A stretch of DNA of 64,000 bases from positions 109,687,265-109,751,264 of the forward strand of contig CM067081.1 in the NCBI GenBank assembly GCA_034008185.1, given 5' to 3'. The stretch is from Gorsachius magnificus (taxonomy: Eukaryota > Chordata > Aves > Pelecaniformes > Ardeidae). The notes under the pieces are model-generated. The model was not told where the DNA came from and did not search any database. It saw only the letters and a list, made by a program, of their open reading frames with translations. Position numbers and translations under genes: made by a program. Numbering within the stretch: the first letter of the stretch is position 1; every line of letters starts with the position of its first letter. Below, piece after piece: positions 1 through 11,773 of the stretch.

Positions 1-500
1 ATACATCTAAAAAACCACATTCACCTGTCTCGTATTTTCTGCCTTTAATTCAGGACTTAAGTTTTGTGGTAACTCATGAAGCCACAGAGGATCCCTCACG
101 GGACTGAGTCCTCTCCCAGCACGCTGTCCATGCAACGTCACCGCATGCTGCCAAGGGCTCTGGGATGGCAGCTGAAAGAAACTCGTCCCGCTTTGAGAAA
201 GACTCAAAGCAGACCTCAGGCCGGGCTCCCGAGACAGCCGCTACACTCCCTCTCTACCAGGCAGAACAACAGCAGATCTGTACAGTCGCAAGCACCTTGG
301 CTTCGCTCCTGCCCTCCCACTGCTCTTCCCCAGCCGCTACGCACAGCCGCACCGAGGCGCAGAAGCGTCCCGGTGCCGCTGTCTCACACCACCCAGGAGA
401 GCTGCTGCTTCTCTGGCAGGCAGGACTCTCCGGGTCAGCAGAGAGGGAACAGCGAGAGTTGCTTTAATGTACTTTTTTTTGTCCTCTCAGAGCCTCCTAT
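1..500. other. CpG-enriched GC-rich segment
   Basis: About 21 CpG dinucleotides occur between 61 and 460, against a flanking AT-rich background in which CpG is rare. GC content is clearly above the rest of the window. This resembles a weak CpG island or the edge of a promoter or first-exon region. Both strands carry open frames (plus 76-504, minus 207-7), but open frames are expected by chance at this GC content and neither resembles a known protein. Because the segment touches the window edge, a gene leaving the window on the minus strand is possible. That is inference only. Confidence 0.4.
25..171 (-). CDS. possible internal exon, minus strand (49 codons)
   Basis: On the minus strand an acceptor (GAGTTTCTTTCAG) ends just before 171, and a donor (ACAG/GTGAAT) follows 25. 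The 147-base segment between them is a multiple of three and is open in one frame, ending in the residues SPELKAENTRQ. It lies inside the CpG-enriched patch. I do not recognise the peptide. The donor is only moderately strong, and the flanking exons would lie outside the window or are not visible. It could equally be part of a longer 5' untranslated exon or chance. Confidence 0.18.
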
Positions 501-3500
501 GTGACACCTGGTAGGCATTTAAACGGTCACCCAACTATTATGCATTAAAATAATGTCAGGGGTGTTCACTGGGTCATATACATAACTTTTGCACAAACGT
601 TCGTAATATTTTAAGAGATTGAATATGTTAACAGTCCATAACCCCGCTGCTGTAAAGGCATAACCCGATTTCACATTGCAAATACATTTATTATCTGTGC
701 AAAGAGGGCATAATATTCCTCCTCCTAGGCTATAATCTGTGGTAACAATTTTACATTGCTAAAAAAAGAAGTTAATTTCTGTGAATTGCTTAAACCTAAA
801 AGAAAAAGGGATCGTGGTCTACTACAAAATACAGGCACACTCTGAATATAACATGTTAAAGCTTTTCCAACTAAATACACTTACATGACAGAGACTGGAG
901 CACTCTACAAAAGATAAAAATATGCTTTTTTTGCTTGAAGATGAAGGTATCCTGAAATCAATTTTACTGAAACAAAATTATGTCTAATTATCAAAATAAT
1001 AGACCTAGAATGTAAATTCATTTCATCTTGGACATACACTAATGCAGCACTTGAAGAGGGATACACTAGAAGGCAGGTAGCTACACTGTCTGAACTCTGC
1101 TCGAAATGGTGACATGAATTGATATAATCAAGGTCAGCAGCAAGAAGGGGAGAAGGACAAGGGAAAAGATTGCAAATGGGCAAAATAAGCACTCGGACAT
1201 CTGCCTCTTTACAACACAAGGAAGGCAAGTTCAAGCCTTTCAGTCAGTAAACGTTCCCCTTCAAGGAGTGCCAATCAAGACAACGAAGCTGCTTGAGGAA
1301 GATGGCAATGCCAGTTACGCTAGTGCTGTCAGGAACGGAGGGGGAAGAGGCAGCTTTTGGCATCCCAGAGCAGCTAGGTCACAGGGTGCTGATTCCAAAG
1401 AGCTGCAAAGTCAGGGGGATTCTCTATGCTGACTGCAATGGGCCCTAGATCACCCTTATGCATCTTTAACTATCCCACTCGTAACGCTGTCATCATGAGC
1501 TTAAGGATGTGACTGGGAAGGAGAGCAGAAATGTCTTTGAAGTCACGAAATATATCCAAGATCCTGGATACTTGCCATTTTAAAACGCTGAGCTGAACGC
1601 ACTCAGCCTTAGCAGCAGGTTAACCGTCTGGAAGCAAGGAGCAAACAAACAGAGAAAAAAATCTACCATGGATGCATCCTCGCTGCCTAACTCCCTCTGA
1701 TTCCAGGCATTCCGGGTGCACTGGAGCCATACCCCCATCACTAGCCAGTCAGGCAGACCCCATGCCTGCAGCCACGCTGGAGCCTGCTCATCCTGCTGCC
1801 GTCCCTGAGACCTGCTAGAAACCAGCTCCAGGGCAAGGGGCTGGTGCTCGGGGCTGCACACATCTGTGCAAGGGAAAACACATGGGCTTAGGTACAGGGT
1901 GTCAGAGAGGCCGAGCAGGCAGAGGGGTTACTCCTGGGAGCAAGGTACTACTGGCAAAGCCACAGCTGTTTTCCTCAGAGCAGGGTTGATGCCGTTCATG
2001 CCCGGTCTCTCCTACAGTGAACTGACTGAAAACACTAAAAAGTCTTTGCAATCCTATTGGTCCTGCCAAGGGAGCTTGACTGGCAGGACAATGCATCTTT
2101 GTCCTCAATTAAAAACATTATTTGGGTGCAGTAATTATTTAAAAGCCAAGAGGAATATTATTTTGTGATTATAACCACAATTTGTCAATTGAAGCAAATG
2201 TTTTAAGCTACCAAGGTTTGGTAGAGAAAGAAGAGAGACAATAACAAACACTACTGTGACTGCATCCAGCCAGTGCAATTTTACTTGTATTCTGAAATCA
2301 CTGTAGCATAATCACAAACCAAAATCATAATTGTAGTGAAAAAACACATACGACATGCTGATATGGAGGGATTTCATTAGCACGCTACAGTACTGGATAC
2401 TGCAAGTAGTCTGCCTGCTATGTTCTCCTCTTCATAAGAATACAGAGCAATTGTGGCTCTTCTAACACAGAAAAATGGGAAGCAGAGCAAGAAAGAAATG
2501 GGGAGAGTTTGTGTTAAATTGGATTTTCTCGTCTCCTCCCATAGTTTTTATCACCCAGATGACAAAACATTATCATTAGCAGTTTATACCAAAAGGTAAC
2601 ATTTGCCCATCATTTTCTATTTTCTCTAAACCACAAAGGTTGGAGCCTGTTATGCACTCCCCTTATCTTATTCTGTTACTTTAGAATCTAAGAGCGCACT
2701 GTGCACATTAATCTTTCATGGCAGAGTTCACTGAAGTTCTGCCAAAATTCAATAATTATGTTCCATCCAATGCAGCAATTTATTTATCTCATTGCTGGAA
2801 TTTAGAACATATAAAACAAAGTGCTTAGTTTATATGAATGAAATGTTTGCTAACCCTCCCTCCCCCAAGACAGAACAAAACAGCCCTGTTTAATTTATAA
2901 AGTTTTAAAAAGCAGTAGTATCTATTGTGGAATAAAGCTATTTTTATAAGACCTCATCTTTTCTTGATAAACTGAAAATGTTTACAAGGGGTTTTTTTTA
3001 AGTGGAAGTATTTTATAAATACATTTGTAACTTTTATTCAAATGTATAACAATATGTACCACTTACACTGCACTACTAAAACATGAAATATTAATGTCTA
3101 ACGGTCATTAAAAATGCCAACTACAAAGCAAGAATTTGTATTTTAAATGGAGAATAAATTCGTTTACTGCACTGAAATGAGTAACTGGGAGTTCAACAGT
3201 TCTGTGGAGTAAAATCTAAGATACAAAATGACAGTGAAGTTAAGCTTTATAATTGCACTCTTTCATGATATGTTTGCAAACAAATAGAAAACATAAAGCC
3301 CTCCAAGTAGGAAGATTAGAGACACGTTATTCCTGAGGGCTGTTAAAAATAAAAATGGCATAATGGAGAATACTTAATATCCTTCACCTTTTGTAGTCTC
3401 AGGAAAAGTAGCTAACCAGTTATTTATTGACCTAACTACAAAGAAGAAACATTAATCTACCAGTTTGGGATTAAAAACAGAATACAGTATCTATACATTT

Positions 3501-4421
3501 TAAACTTTATACCCAATACTTGTGAATACAGAAGGCTGATTTATCTGATGGAAACATGACTTGCTTGTATGTTCATACAGACAATACATTTCTTGCTGAA
3601 GGAAAATGTTTATTTCATCTCTGCAATCAAAAGCCAAACTTTTAATGTTTTAAGTTTTTAAGCAAAACTCTCTGTTACTTCATATATTAGATTTTAAACT
3701 TCAGGAATGCTATCAGACAAAATTTGAGTCTGGATTTAGAAACTGCTCACAAAGTTTTTGGAGCATAACTTGCTGTGATTTATAACACAACTCTTCACCA
3801 ACCAAAACAGAAATTAAAACCTCTAGAAGTAGTTCACTAGCATGCTTTCATTATTTCACAGTAAAACTTTCTAGGTAAAACTAGGAATATCACAGTAAAA
3901 CACTTTGAAGTTATTTTTGCAGTAACTAGATGCATATATGCATATTTTACATTAACGGTACCTAATTTAGTAACTCAGAAGAAATTATTTCCATGCACCA
4001 GAAAATAAATTCCATAACGATTTGCAAAAATTCTACTACCTCATTTGCTTTTGCACCCAGTATGGTCATTTTCTGGCAATGCTTTGCATTAAAATACGAT
4101 TCAGCTGTGATATATTTTTCCCTGTTGTAAAACATTTTAAAAATCCCAGAAAACTGCAATTAAGTCCTGTCTGTTTTATTTTACTAATGTTCTCCATCTA
4201 TTTTTTCTTTTTCAACATGTTAATCTTGTCTGCTTTCTGGCATTGTAAATACGTGTTATAGTTAAACTCGTAGGAGACTTTCGAGTATTGTAACTCAGTC
4301 TCCTGCGATGTAACAATGAACAAACTCTCCTAGGCAAGTTATATGAAAGTACAGATGCCGAAGTCTATAAAGCTCGATTTTTTCCCAATCCAGCTATGCC
4401 TTGCATTACGTAATAAAGGAA
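501..4421. other. AT-rich non-coding stretch
   Basis: No credible gene or recognisable repeat. Short open frames on both strands lack coding character. The stretch from about 2,750 to 4,000 is very AT-rich, with many TAATTA- and TTTAAA-like words, as often seen in bird introns or gene deserts. A pyrimidine/G-rich patch at 1,600-2,050 has higher GC but no consistent frame or splice pairing that I could find. Confidence 0.6.
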
Positions 4422-4441
4422 ACACACACGCACACACACAA
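4422..4441. repeat. (CA)n microsatellite
   Basis: About ten CA units with one CG interruption. Simple sequence, not coding. Confidence 0.85.
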
Positions 4442-4523
4442 ACACCTTACAGAAAATGTACAGTTTAACAGAAGAAAGACAATACCTGTAAAGCCCATTT
4501 TAACAGCAGGAACTACTGCAAAA

Positions 4524-4547
4524 GGGATCGGGGCGGGGGGGCAGGGG
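4524..4547 (+). other. G-quadruplex motif
   Basis: Four runs of three or more G lie at 4,524-4,526, 4,530-4,533, 4,535-4,541 and 4,544-4,547, with loops of 3, 1 and 2 bases. This fits the standard G3+N1-7 pattern on the plus strand. The motif stands alone in an AT-rich setting. Whether it folds in the cell is not known. Confidence 0.7.
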
Positions 4548-5489
4548 AAGGTGCAAAAAGGTTGTTCCACGCCATATTGCTGCTGAAGTATGGTATTGCT
4601 TATAAGTAAACAACACATACAGGAAGAAATGAGCAACTCCTCAGCTACAGCCACAAGTGCTGTTATGTAAAATAAAAATACCTAACAAAAATGCTGCCTA
4701 ATGCATTTTGTCTTTACATTGAATGCACATGGAAAAGACACTGGGGTAGAGTATACGCAGCATGCAATAGGAGGTCCTTAATTTCCAATTGCTGGGTTGC
4801 TTTGTTAAATACAGATTAAATTTCCCAAACATTCAAGTGTACAATAATAATGTATTCACTTACAGTTCCAGGCTTGTTTATATAATATCAATGAGGAATA
4901 ATCATCCATTTATTGCACTGGTGATCTCCACAAGTTTTGAAACTCTGGGCACACTTGAAACGTGAACTTTCACAGCTCCTTATTAATGTTTAGACTAACT
5001 CCCTTTCCCCCTTTTTAACAACAAAGGACAACCCAGCTCCTACTCCCTGTCTCACAGATCAGACCCATTCCCAGATTTCAAGGAATCGGGATAAATCCAA
5101 AGGCACATCTGAGATTTTCCTTGCAAATTTCCCCCCAGTGGATCTAGGCACGTATTTTTAAAATAGTTATATCAAAAACCTTCACTCGCACAATTCAAAC
5201 AAAGAAACTTCTCGAAAATTTATTACTTACTGTTCACTGAGCATAATTTACTGAGATTAAAAGTTTAAAGATTCATCTGCTTTACGTCCACAAGTGTTTT
5301 AAGCAACCCCTAATACTGTATCCTGCTTAAATGTGAAAAATTAGGGCTGCTTTGGCATGTTGAAAAATATAAAGGTACCAAAGATCCTCATTATGCCTTA
5401 GCTCCCTGTAGCCTGGTTTTTGGAGGTGTGCAAGCTGCAGAAATTTAGAATGATAACAGCAACAATTTGGTACACAAGGGAAAAAACAG
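4548..5489. other. AT-rich non-coding stretch
   Basis: Nothing recognisable. No open frame of useful length, no repeat family and no RNA gene seen. Confidence 0.6.
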
Positions 5490-5512
5490 ACACCACCACC
5501 ACCACCACCACC
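5490..5512. repeat. (ACC)n trinucleotide repeat
   Basis: Seven consecutive ACC units. In one plus frame they read as a run of histidines inside a 60-codon open frame (5,467-5,649). With no support on either side, this is a microsatellite rather than a poly-His protein. Confidence 0.8.
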
Positions 5513-6249
5513 CGAATGCTTCAGATATACTGTATAAAGTCATTTTGACATGCCTACACAACTGGTTGTGGCAGCTTTCAGACATGATTCCTAATCACAA
5601 AAAAAATGCTTCAGGTTCTTTTAGAGAAAGCTTGCCGTTGGGAAGTTGATTTTGGCCAAGCGCCAAGATCATGTGCAAAAGGGGCCCTCATTACCAATTC
5701 ATGGCAGCCTTCAGCGCTGACAAAAAATGTGACCCAACAGGCTAAAGCAACAACTAAAATTAAAAAGTATGAGACAAAGACAACTTACTTAATATTCCTT
5801 CCATCGCCACATTAAACTTTTCCATAATTAAACCCTTGTTAGTTCAAAGCAGTTTTCAACTACTTTTAAATGATTGCACAGACAGTCAGTAACAGTTGAA
5901 AGCTTTCCCTGTAAATTCTCCCCAGCCACTCCACTTTTAACAGCATTTGGGTCCGACAGCAGAACTTTCTGCCGTGCGCCTCTGCAAGAAACCCTTCTCC
6001 AAAAAGAAGCGAGGTGCCCGCGCGTATTTCAGCAAAAACTAAGCAGAGCATTACAAGATTTTGCACGCGTTAAAGGCATAGGAGGAGTGAGGAGGGGGGA
6101 GGAGAGAAAGAGCTCAATACGCAGGAGCAGCTATTTCCTAAACTTTCTAAAAAGCTTATCAAAACGGACATGCAAACATTAAGTAATCGCAATTAACAGC
6201 GCTCACTGCACCACTATCCCATAAAAGTAGATTTGATACACAGCCTTAC
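5513..6249. other. non-coding stretch beside candidate exon
   Basis: Directly downstream, on the minus strand, of the candidate exon at 6,250-6,323. It would therefore be the start of that exon's intron. Around 5,930-6,080 GC rises modestly with a few CpGs. No second exon with a matching phase was found here. Confidence 0.4.
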
Positions 6250-6323
6250 CTAGATGTCGTCTGGCTTTTCTGTGGATCAAAAAGTTTCCTGCCTAAGCAC
6301 AGAGATATTCTTTCACAAACCAT
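6250..6323 (-). CDS. candidate short first coding exon, minus strand
   Basis: On the minus strand an ATG at 6,323 opens a frame of 24 codons plus two bases (phase 2), ending at a strong donor, CTAG/GTAAGG. The encoded peptide begins MVCERISLCLGRKLF and is rich in Ser, Thr and Lys towards its end. The start context is weak at -3 (T) but has G at +4. Ten or so bases upstream lies TTAATAAAAG, too close to the ATG to act as a TATA box for this start. Alternatively, a non-coding exon may begin after the AG at 6,293. The phase-2 donor cannot join in frame to the phase-1 exon at 43,760-43,824, which in any case lies upstream on this strand. I do not recognise the peptide. Confidence 0.22.
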
Positions 6324-6837
6324 AAAGGCCCCTTTTATTAATCCAGCACTGTAACAGCCTGCTTTCTACACCACGTTGAGAGCAGGATGCGTCAGCTTTC
6401 GAGAGAAAAAAACCAGTCTTATTACACAATTAGTGGCAGATTGTATAATAGTGGATTTATCTTAAAGAGTGAAAAGGCATTTTTTAAAAAGCAAAGAGGG
6501 TGCGGTCAGATGTTAGGCTATCCCTGAGAAAAGGGGCCTAGGCTGTACTAGTACCTAAATACTAGCAGAAGCTTACTGGGAAGGGAGCCAATGGAATGAC
6601 TTTGTTTGACCCAGCTGCCAATCTCTCCTGAAGCACTGCGCCAGACTAAACACTGACACTATTTTAACTCAAATCAGGCTACAGCAGCTGTTTGCTTTCC
6701 GGCTCTCAGCTATGCACCATGGCCATGATGACTCTGCACAGCACATATGATAGAGCTGGGGCACTTCTGCTAAAATATGTTCCATGTTTGGACTGGTGGT
6801 ATAGAAGCAGGGGCTGAGGAGGCTTCTGTTTGGGGGG

Positions 6838-6863
6838 TTTCTTTCTTCCTTTTTTTCTTCTTT

Positions 6864-6891
<28 letters not shown>
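6838..6891. repeat. polypyrimidine tract with T26
   Basis: A CT-rich run ends in 26 consecutive T (6,866-6,891). It could be the remnant of a retrotransposed A-tail on the minus strand, but no element body is recognisable next to it. On the minus strand it yields artificial poly-lysine frames. Confidence 0.85.
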
Positions 6892-6894
<3 letters not shown>

Positions 6895-6983
6895 CATCCC
6901 TGCCTCCATTTTCCCCAAAGTGAAGCAAAAATGAGATTTGAGGCTCGCAGAAAATTCAGCATTGCGCGTCAGGTGAAAGGAGA

Positions 6984-7015
6984 AAAGTTACTACTTGGGA
7001 AAGTTACTACTTGGG
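6984..7015. repeat. 16-bp perfect tandem duplication
   Basis: The unit AAAGTTACTACTTGGG occurs twice in a row (6,984-6,999 and 7,000-7,015) with no mismatch. This suggests a recent slippage or duplication event. Confidence 0.9.
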
Positions 7016-7183
7016 ACTGACAAGAACCAGAATACATTGTAAAGGTGTGCATGTGCATGCATGACTCCCAAATCCATCTACAACCTGAAATTTATTCATT
7101 TTCCTCTTGCTAGTTTCTCTAAAACTGTTCAGCATAAAAATAATCAACAGATTCTACCTCTCATTTTTAACTGTAAAACGAAA

Positions 7184-7248
7184 GCGTGCGTGTGTATATG
7201 TATATATGTAAGAAAGCAGGCATTACATGTGTGCATACATGCACACAT
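7184..7248. repeat. alternating purine-pyrimidine microsatellite region
   Basis: Perfect purine-pyrimidine alternation runs from 7,184 to 7,210 (GTGCGTGTGTATATG type) and again from 7,224 to 7,248. Such tracts favour Z-DNA. Length polymorphism is likely. Confidence 0.7.
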
Positions 7249-7547
7249 TTACATACACATCCAGATTCTCATCCAAATCACGCCCGTGAAAATCATACTG
7301 TAAGCTAAGGTTAAAACTGAGAGTGGAATTCAATAGCCAATTTAGATATGAAAATATATAGGACTGAAAAAAATACATAAGCGTTATTAGTAATAGGCAT
7401 GGAGGTTGGCATGTCTTTTCTAATTCAAAAAAAGTCAAAGAAGAGTTGCAGCAACAGAAACAATGTTAAAATCCAATGGAGGCTTCTGAAGTACAGGGAG
7501 CGTAGCACAGTCCAACACAGTACCTACAGTTTTGCAGCATTCGCACC

Positions 7548-7705
7548 TAAACAGGCTGCCCAGGGAAGTTGCCAAGTCCCCATCCCTGGAGGTATTTAAA
7601 AGACATGTAGATGAGATGCTTAGGGACATGGTGTAGTAGTGGACAGGTACAGTTGGACTCAATGATCTTAAAGGTCTTTTCCAACCAAAGGATTCTGTGA
7701 TTCTA
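7548..7705 (+). mobile_element. CR1 LINE, 3' tail fragment
   Basis: Matches the 3' end of CR1: the translation of the upstream part reads as the CR1 ORF2 C-terminus, followed by the short 3' untranslated segment with GATCTTAAAGGTCTTTTCCA and a degenerate GATTCTGTGATTCTA end. About 160 bases remain, so it is heavily 5' truncated, as is usual for CR1. It encodes nothing functional. Confidence 0.88.
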
Positions 7706-10700
7706 AACTCAGCCACAGTACTTAAGCCAAAACTTTGTCTTCTCTCACCCTGCCACAGAGAGTTGCTGTCTATTCCCAAAAATTGCATGTCATTATAATT
7801 TCCTTGTTCAGTAAAAAAAAATCAGAATAATACCTTCACCTAAAATCAAAAGGCATAGGGAGGGAATACAACCCTTTTTATTTAATATAAAAGTGTGTGA
7901 CTTATCTTGATATGGAGTAAAGGACAAGGGGAAGGTCTGGCTCCTGATGTCTGAATGCCTTCAACAAACGCTGCTGGGTATCTCAAATTCACTATGTATA
8001 CTCAATGAGATAATGGGGAAAAAAAAACCCAAAACAGAAACAGAAACTAAATCAAACCAAACCAAAAAAATCTAAACCTTGAAAGCTGAGCCTGCTGCTC
8101 TGTCTTAGGCTGTTGTGCACTGACTGATTTCCATGAGCTGTTCAACACCCTGCTACCAGAAACCAGTGGAAGTCATTGATATTGCACAAGCCCAAATCTT
8201 ACTAACTACCTGCCCCTCTCACTGGTCCTCAAATATATTAACAGTTTAAGAACAGATCCTGGAAAAGATCTTAAATAATCCACCATAAAATGAATAAGGA
8301 ATACACATGAAATGAGTAATGGCTAGTAAATGCCCAATGTTCCTATCTATGAAAGAACTGGATAGAAGAGGAGACCTGCATTATGTCTGAAACACAAAGA
8401 AAGAACATGCGCTAAGGAGGAAGTTACAAGAAATTCAGTTACCTACACCTGAGAAGTCCAAAATCTTAAAATGGCAGACAGGCGAGACAAAGCCAACTGT
8501 TTTTACAATCCCTCTCTTCTCTCTCTAAGAAGCACAGCAAGCATTTACCGTGAGATAAATTTTCAGGCCCTCTAAAGAAATGGGACTCCTCAGCAATGAG
8601 AGTGAATTCACACCTTGCACTGCACCAGACAAGACAATACTGCAGCGATAGGTCTAGAAAGACATTAACAACACTGAACTTAGCATGGCTGGAAAAGAAC
8701 AAAGTACAAGATAAGGAACAAAATATAGGCTGGAGTGAAGCTTTGCCAGCTCCTCCAGGCAGAAAAGGAGGTAATATGGCCAGATCAACAGACAAAGAAT
8801 TTAGCAACAAAATTTGAGAATGACAGAAAGGGAGCGATGTTGTTCTCAGTGAAGACAGCAAGGAACTTATCCAAGACGTGACAAGATCAGGATATGGATA
8901 AACCATGGTGGATAGGCACTTAAAACACTGACATAAAAAAGACAAGACTATACACTTAAAGGCAGGACACAAAGGCTTTTCATTCAAATACAGTATGATT
9001 AGCAGAAAGCTCATGCAATGTTCCTCTTCTTGGAAAGCTAATTGAAAATTTATTTCTGTTTCACTTTTTGAGGGTGGGTCCTCTTAAGAGTCATTTTGAT
9101 TTGTAATTTAAATGCTCTTGTCATAATTGCTCCAGGGTGGCTGCGGGAGAGGGAGGTGGTATCTGGCATTTCTTTCACTTTTAAACAAACTTTTGTCAGC
9201 CCTGGGCAATGCATGAAGAAACATAGGGAAGCACTGGCATAGGTAACTAGTAGAGTTTTGCTGACAAACACAAATTTCTGTCCTTCTAGAAAACTGTTTA
9301 GAATTCTTATTATCTTATATATTAAGCATTAGTATAGCTAAACATATGTGCAGTTCCTGTTGTAGAAAATCTCTGGTTGCTCCTAAAAGGATTCTCTGTA
9401 TTTCTAACACATTTGTTCTTTTTACCTTGATTTTGAGGTTAGGGAGCTGAGTGTGTATGTGATTATACTGTGTGCATATATGCCGTCTAAAATCTCTTCA
9501 AATCATTGGCAAATATTGATAAAATTTAAGATCAGAGGTTTCAGGTGTATTTTTGAGAAACTCAGTAGCTTTGAGAACTCCATCCCATATCAAATATAGG
9601 TCAAATGAATAGAGGAAAGAAATTTTGTCGGCATCCCCATGAGCAAATATGGAATATCTGTAGAAGAAAAGACCTTCTAACTGCTTCATTACTTCACAGT
9701 AAAAGCGTCCATCAGACCCACACACTGTTTTAAATATCAGTTAAATTAACCTCAAGAAATGAAACCATAGGAAAGTAGGCTTCACTGGTCATGAACTACC
9801 TTAATGTTGCTGGGGAACTGGAAGAAAGCATATTGAACATACCATCCACAGACTTTTTTTGTTTGTTTATTTTGCTTTTTAGTTTCAACTGTTCAATTAG
9901 AGGGACATCTTTTCACCCTCATCTCTTCTATGTTTAGTACCATAACTTTGGACCACTACTTTATGACCCAGTGATCCCTCACTTCAAATTAACTTGAAGT
10001 TCTAACTGATTTCAAAGGAATCAGGATTCTATCCTTTTCATCCCCAGCCCATAAGCATATGCTAGAGGGTCCCAGAAAATGATGGATGTATAGCACTGTG
10101 CAGCTAGCACTGTGATGTGATTAATAACTTTCAGCTTCCACTTGTGCATCAACCACTTCTGGAAGAGATGATGGCCAAAATTATGACATGACATTGCAAG
10201 TCATATATGCCACTCTGGCACTGGAGACTCTGAGCTCCTACAATGCTGTGCATTTTTTCAGCTTCTGAGCCTTCTACTACCTGACCTTTCAATAACTATC
10301 ACTGCTAGGCTGGAAGCTTTTCACCACTAAGAATCACTGAGGGAAAGCGGGGAAAAAAAGAAATTAAACACGGAACAAAACTTGCATTTCAGAATTTCAG
10401 ATACTTCAGGTGAGCAAGTTAGATTTCCAAAACCAAAACTAACTTTCAAACAACTTCATTTCCCTACATACCACTAATTTTATTAATACATTTAACTTAT
10501 AATATGCTCATTTTAAGCTGGAAGACAATGGTGAAACACAAGAGAAAAAACAGAAAAGGAAAAAAAAACAACCAAAACCCACATCCCCACCCCACAGGAA
10601 TAGATGCTAAACTTTCTACTAAAAAGTTCAAAAGACAGTCACCTATTCAAGGTGAAATGGAACCCAGATGCTAACAGCTGAGAAGAAACGTGCCTCAGAA

Positions 10701-11753
10701 ACTTGATTGCATAAATATCTTTCACAAAGGATTTTCATAATCCTCTGAGTAAGCCAGTGTCCACCACACCACTACCAACAGTAGTGCATTAGACTTTTCT
10801 GTTCCATTTGGTTGGGAAAATCTGGTATTGCCATAGTCCATCGACAACTTTTAAACAAGAGCATAGAACATGGCAGTGACTTTTGTAGCTATGGAATTAG
10901 TTTAATTCAGACTCTAAAATTAGTCTTACACAATCTCATCATCTCCAGATGCTCCTTTATACTCATAAATCCACTTAAATGTTTATATTGTCCCATGCAA
11001 AGGGGTGAATGCCTGCTGTGGATTGTTGCTCCAAGGCAGCAATAACTTACAATGTCTTTTCTGTAGCAAGTTGCAGTGTTTTTTTGAAGTGCAGTCTATA
11101 GACGCTTGCTCTTTCCATCACACCTCCCACATTTCCACAAGCCACAACATATTTATGCTTCAAGACATCTTCTGGAACAAATCAGTTTTAGTTCTGAATT
11201 AAAATACGGCATGACATGAGACAGATATAGCTGGGGTTTCTCCTATGAATAAAATTGTGTGCTTTTAGAACAGAGACCAAGCAAACATCAAGCCTGCATA
11301 TACGCCTTACTTCCAAGCCAAGGAAATAGCTACCATATGTATTAAAAACTCAGTATCAAACATAATTAGATTAGATATAACACAACTGGGCCCCCAAAGA
11401 CCACCATCCAATCTTACTCATTCCATCTTTGGGACCAATTATCATGTTATTATACTGAGTAGTGCTGACAATCTATCAAGGAAGAGGACCCTATTGTGTT
11501 GCCAATCAAAAAGGCAGTTCTTGCCTCAAACACCATCCTACTATTTTGTCAGTCAAATTCAGCCTTGGTACGTAAGATCCCTTCCTTGATTTCGTACACA
11601 AGGTTAGCCCTCTTCTCCCACCACCATAATCTCTTTTGTAGTTCTGACTACTGAGGAAGGGAGACATATTCAATTTTTTTCCTCTGTGGGTAAATATATT
11701 CCATGGATTTACTTTCTATTATTTTCTTTAATAAGAGGTTAAAGAGGATACAG
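7706..11753. other. gene-poor non-coding stretch
   Basis: No recognisable gene. An A/C-rich low-complexity patch lies at about 8,018-8,075, with CAAAC-like units. The longest open frame outside CR1 in the window (minus 9,014-8,466, 182 codons) is here. It is rich in Leu, Ser, Phe and Cys with no domain, and I judge it to be chance. Another A-rich patch lies at about 10,545-10,590. Confidence 0.55.
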
Positions 11754-11773
11754 AAAAAAAAAAAAAAAAAAAA
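11754..11773. repeat. poly-A tract (A20)
   Basis: Twenty consecutive A. No retrotransposon body is recognisable upstream. Confidence 0.9.

Noticed and set aside
76..504. 142-codon plus-strand open frame at the window start
   Set aside because: Ser/Pro/Arg-rich translation with no domain. Overlapping frames on both strands are expected in a CpG-rich segment.
5467..5649. Open frame with a seven-histidine run
   Set aside because: The histidines come from an ACC microsatellite. The rest of the frame has no coding features.
6669..6962. Lysine-rich minus-strand frames
   Set aside because: Produced by the T26 tract read in reverse. A low-complexity artefact.
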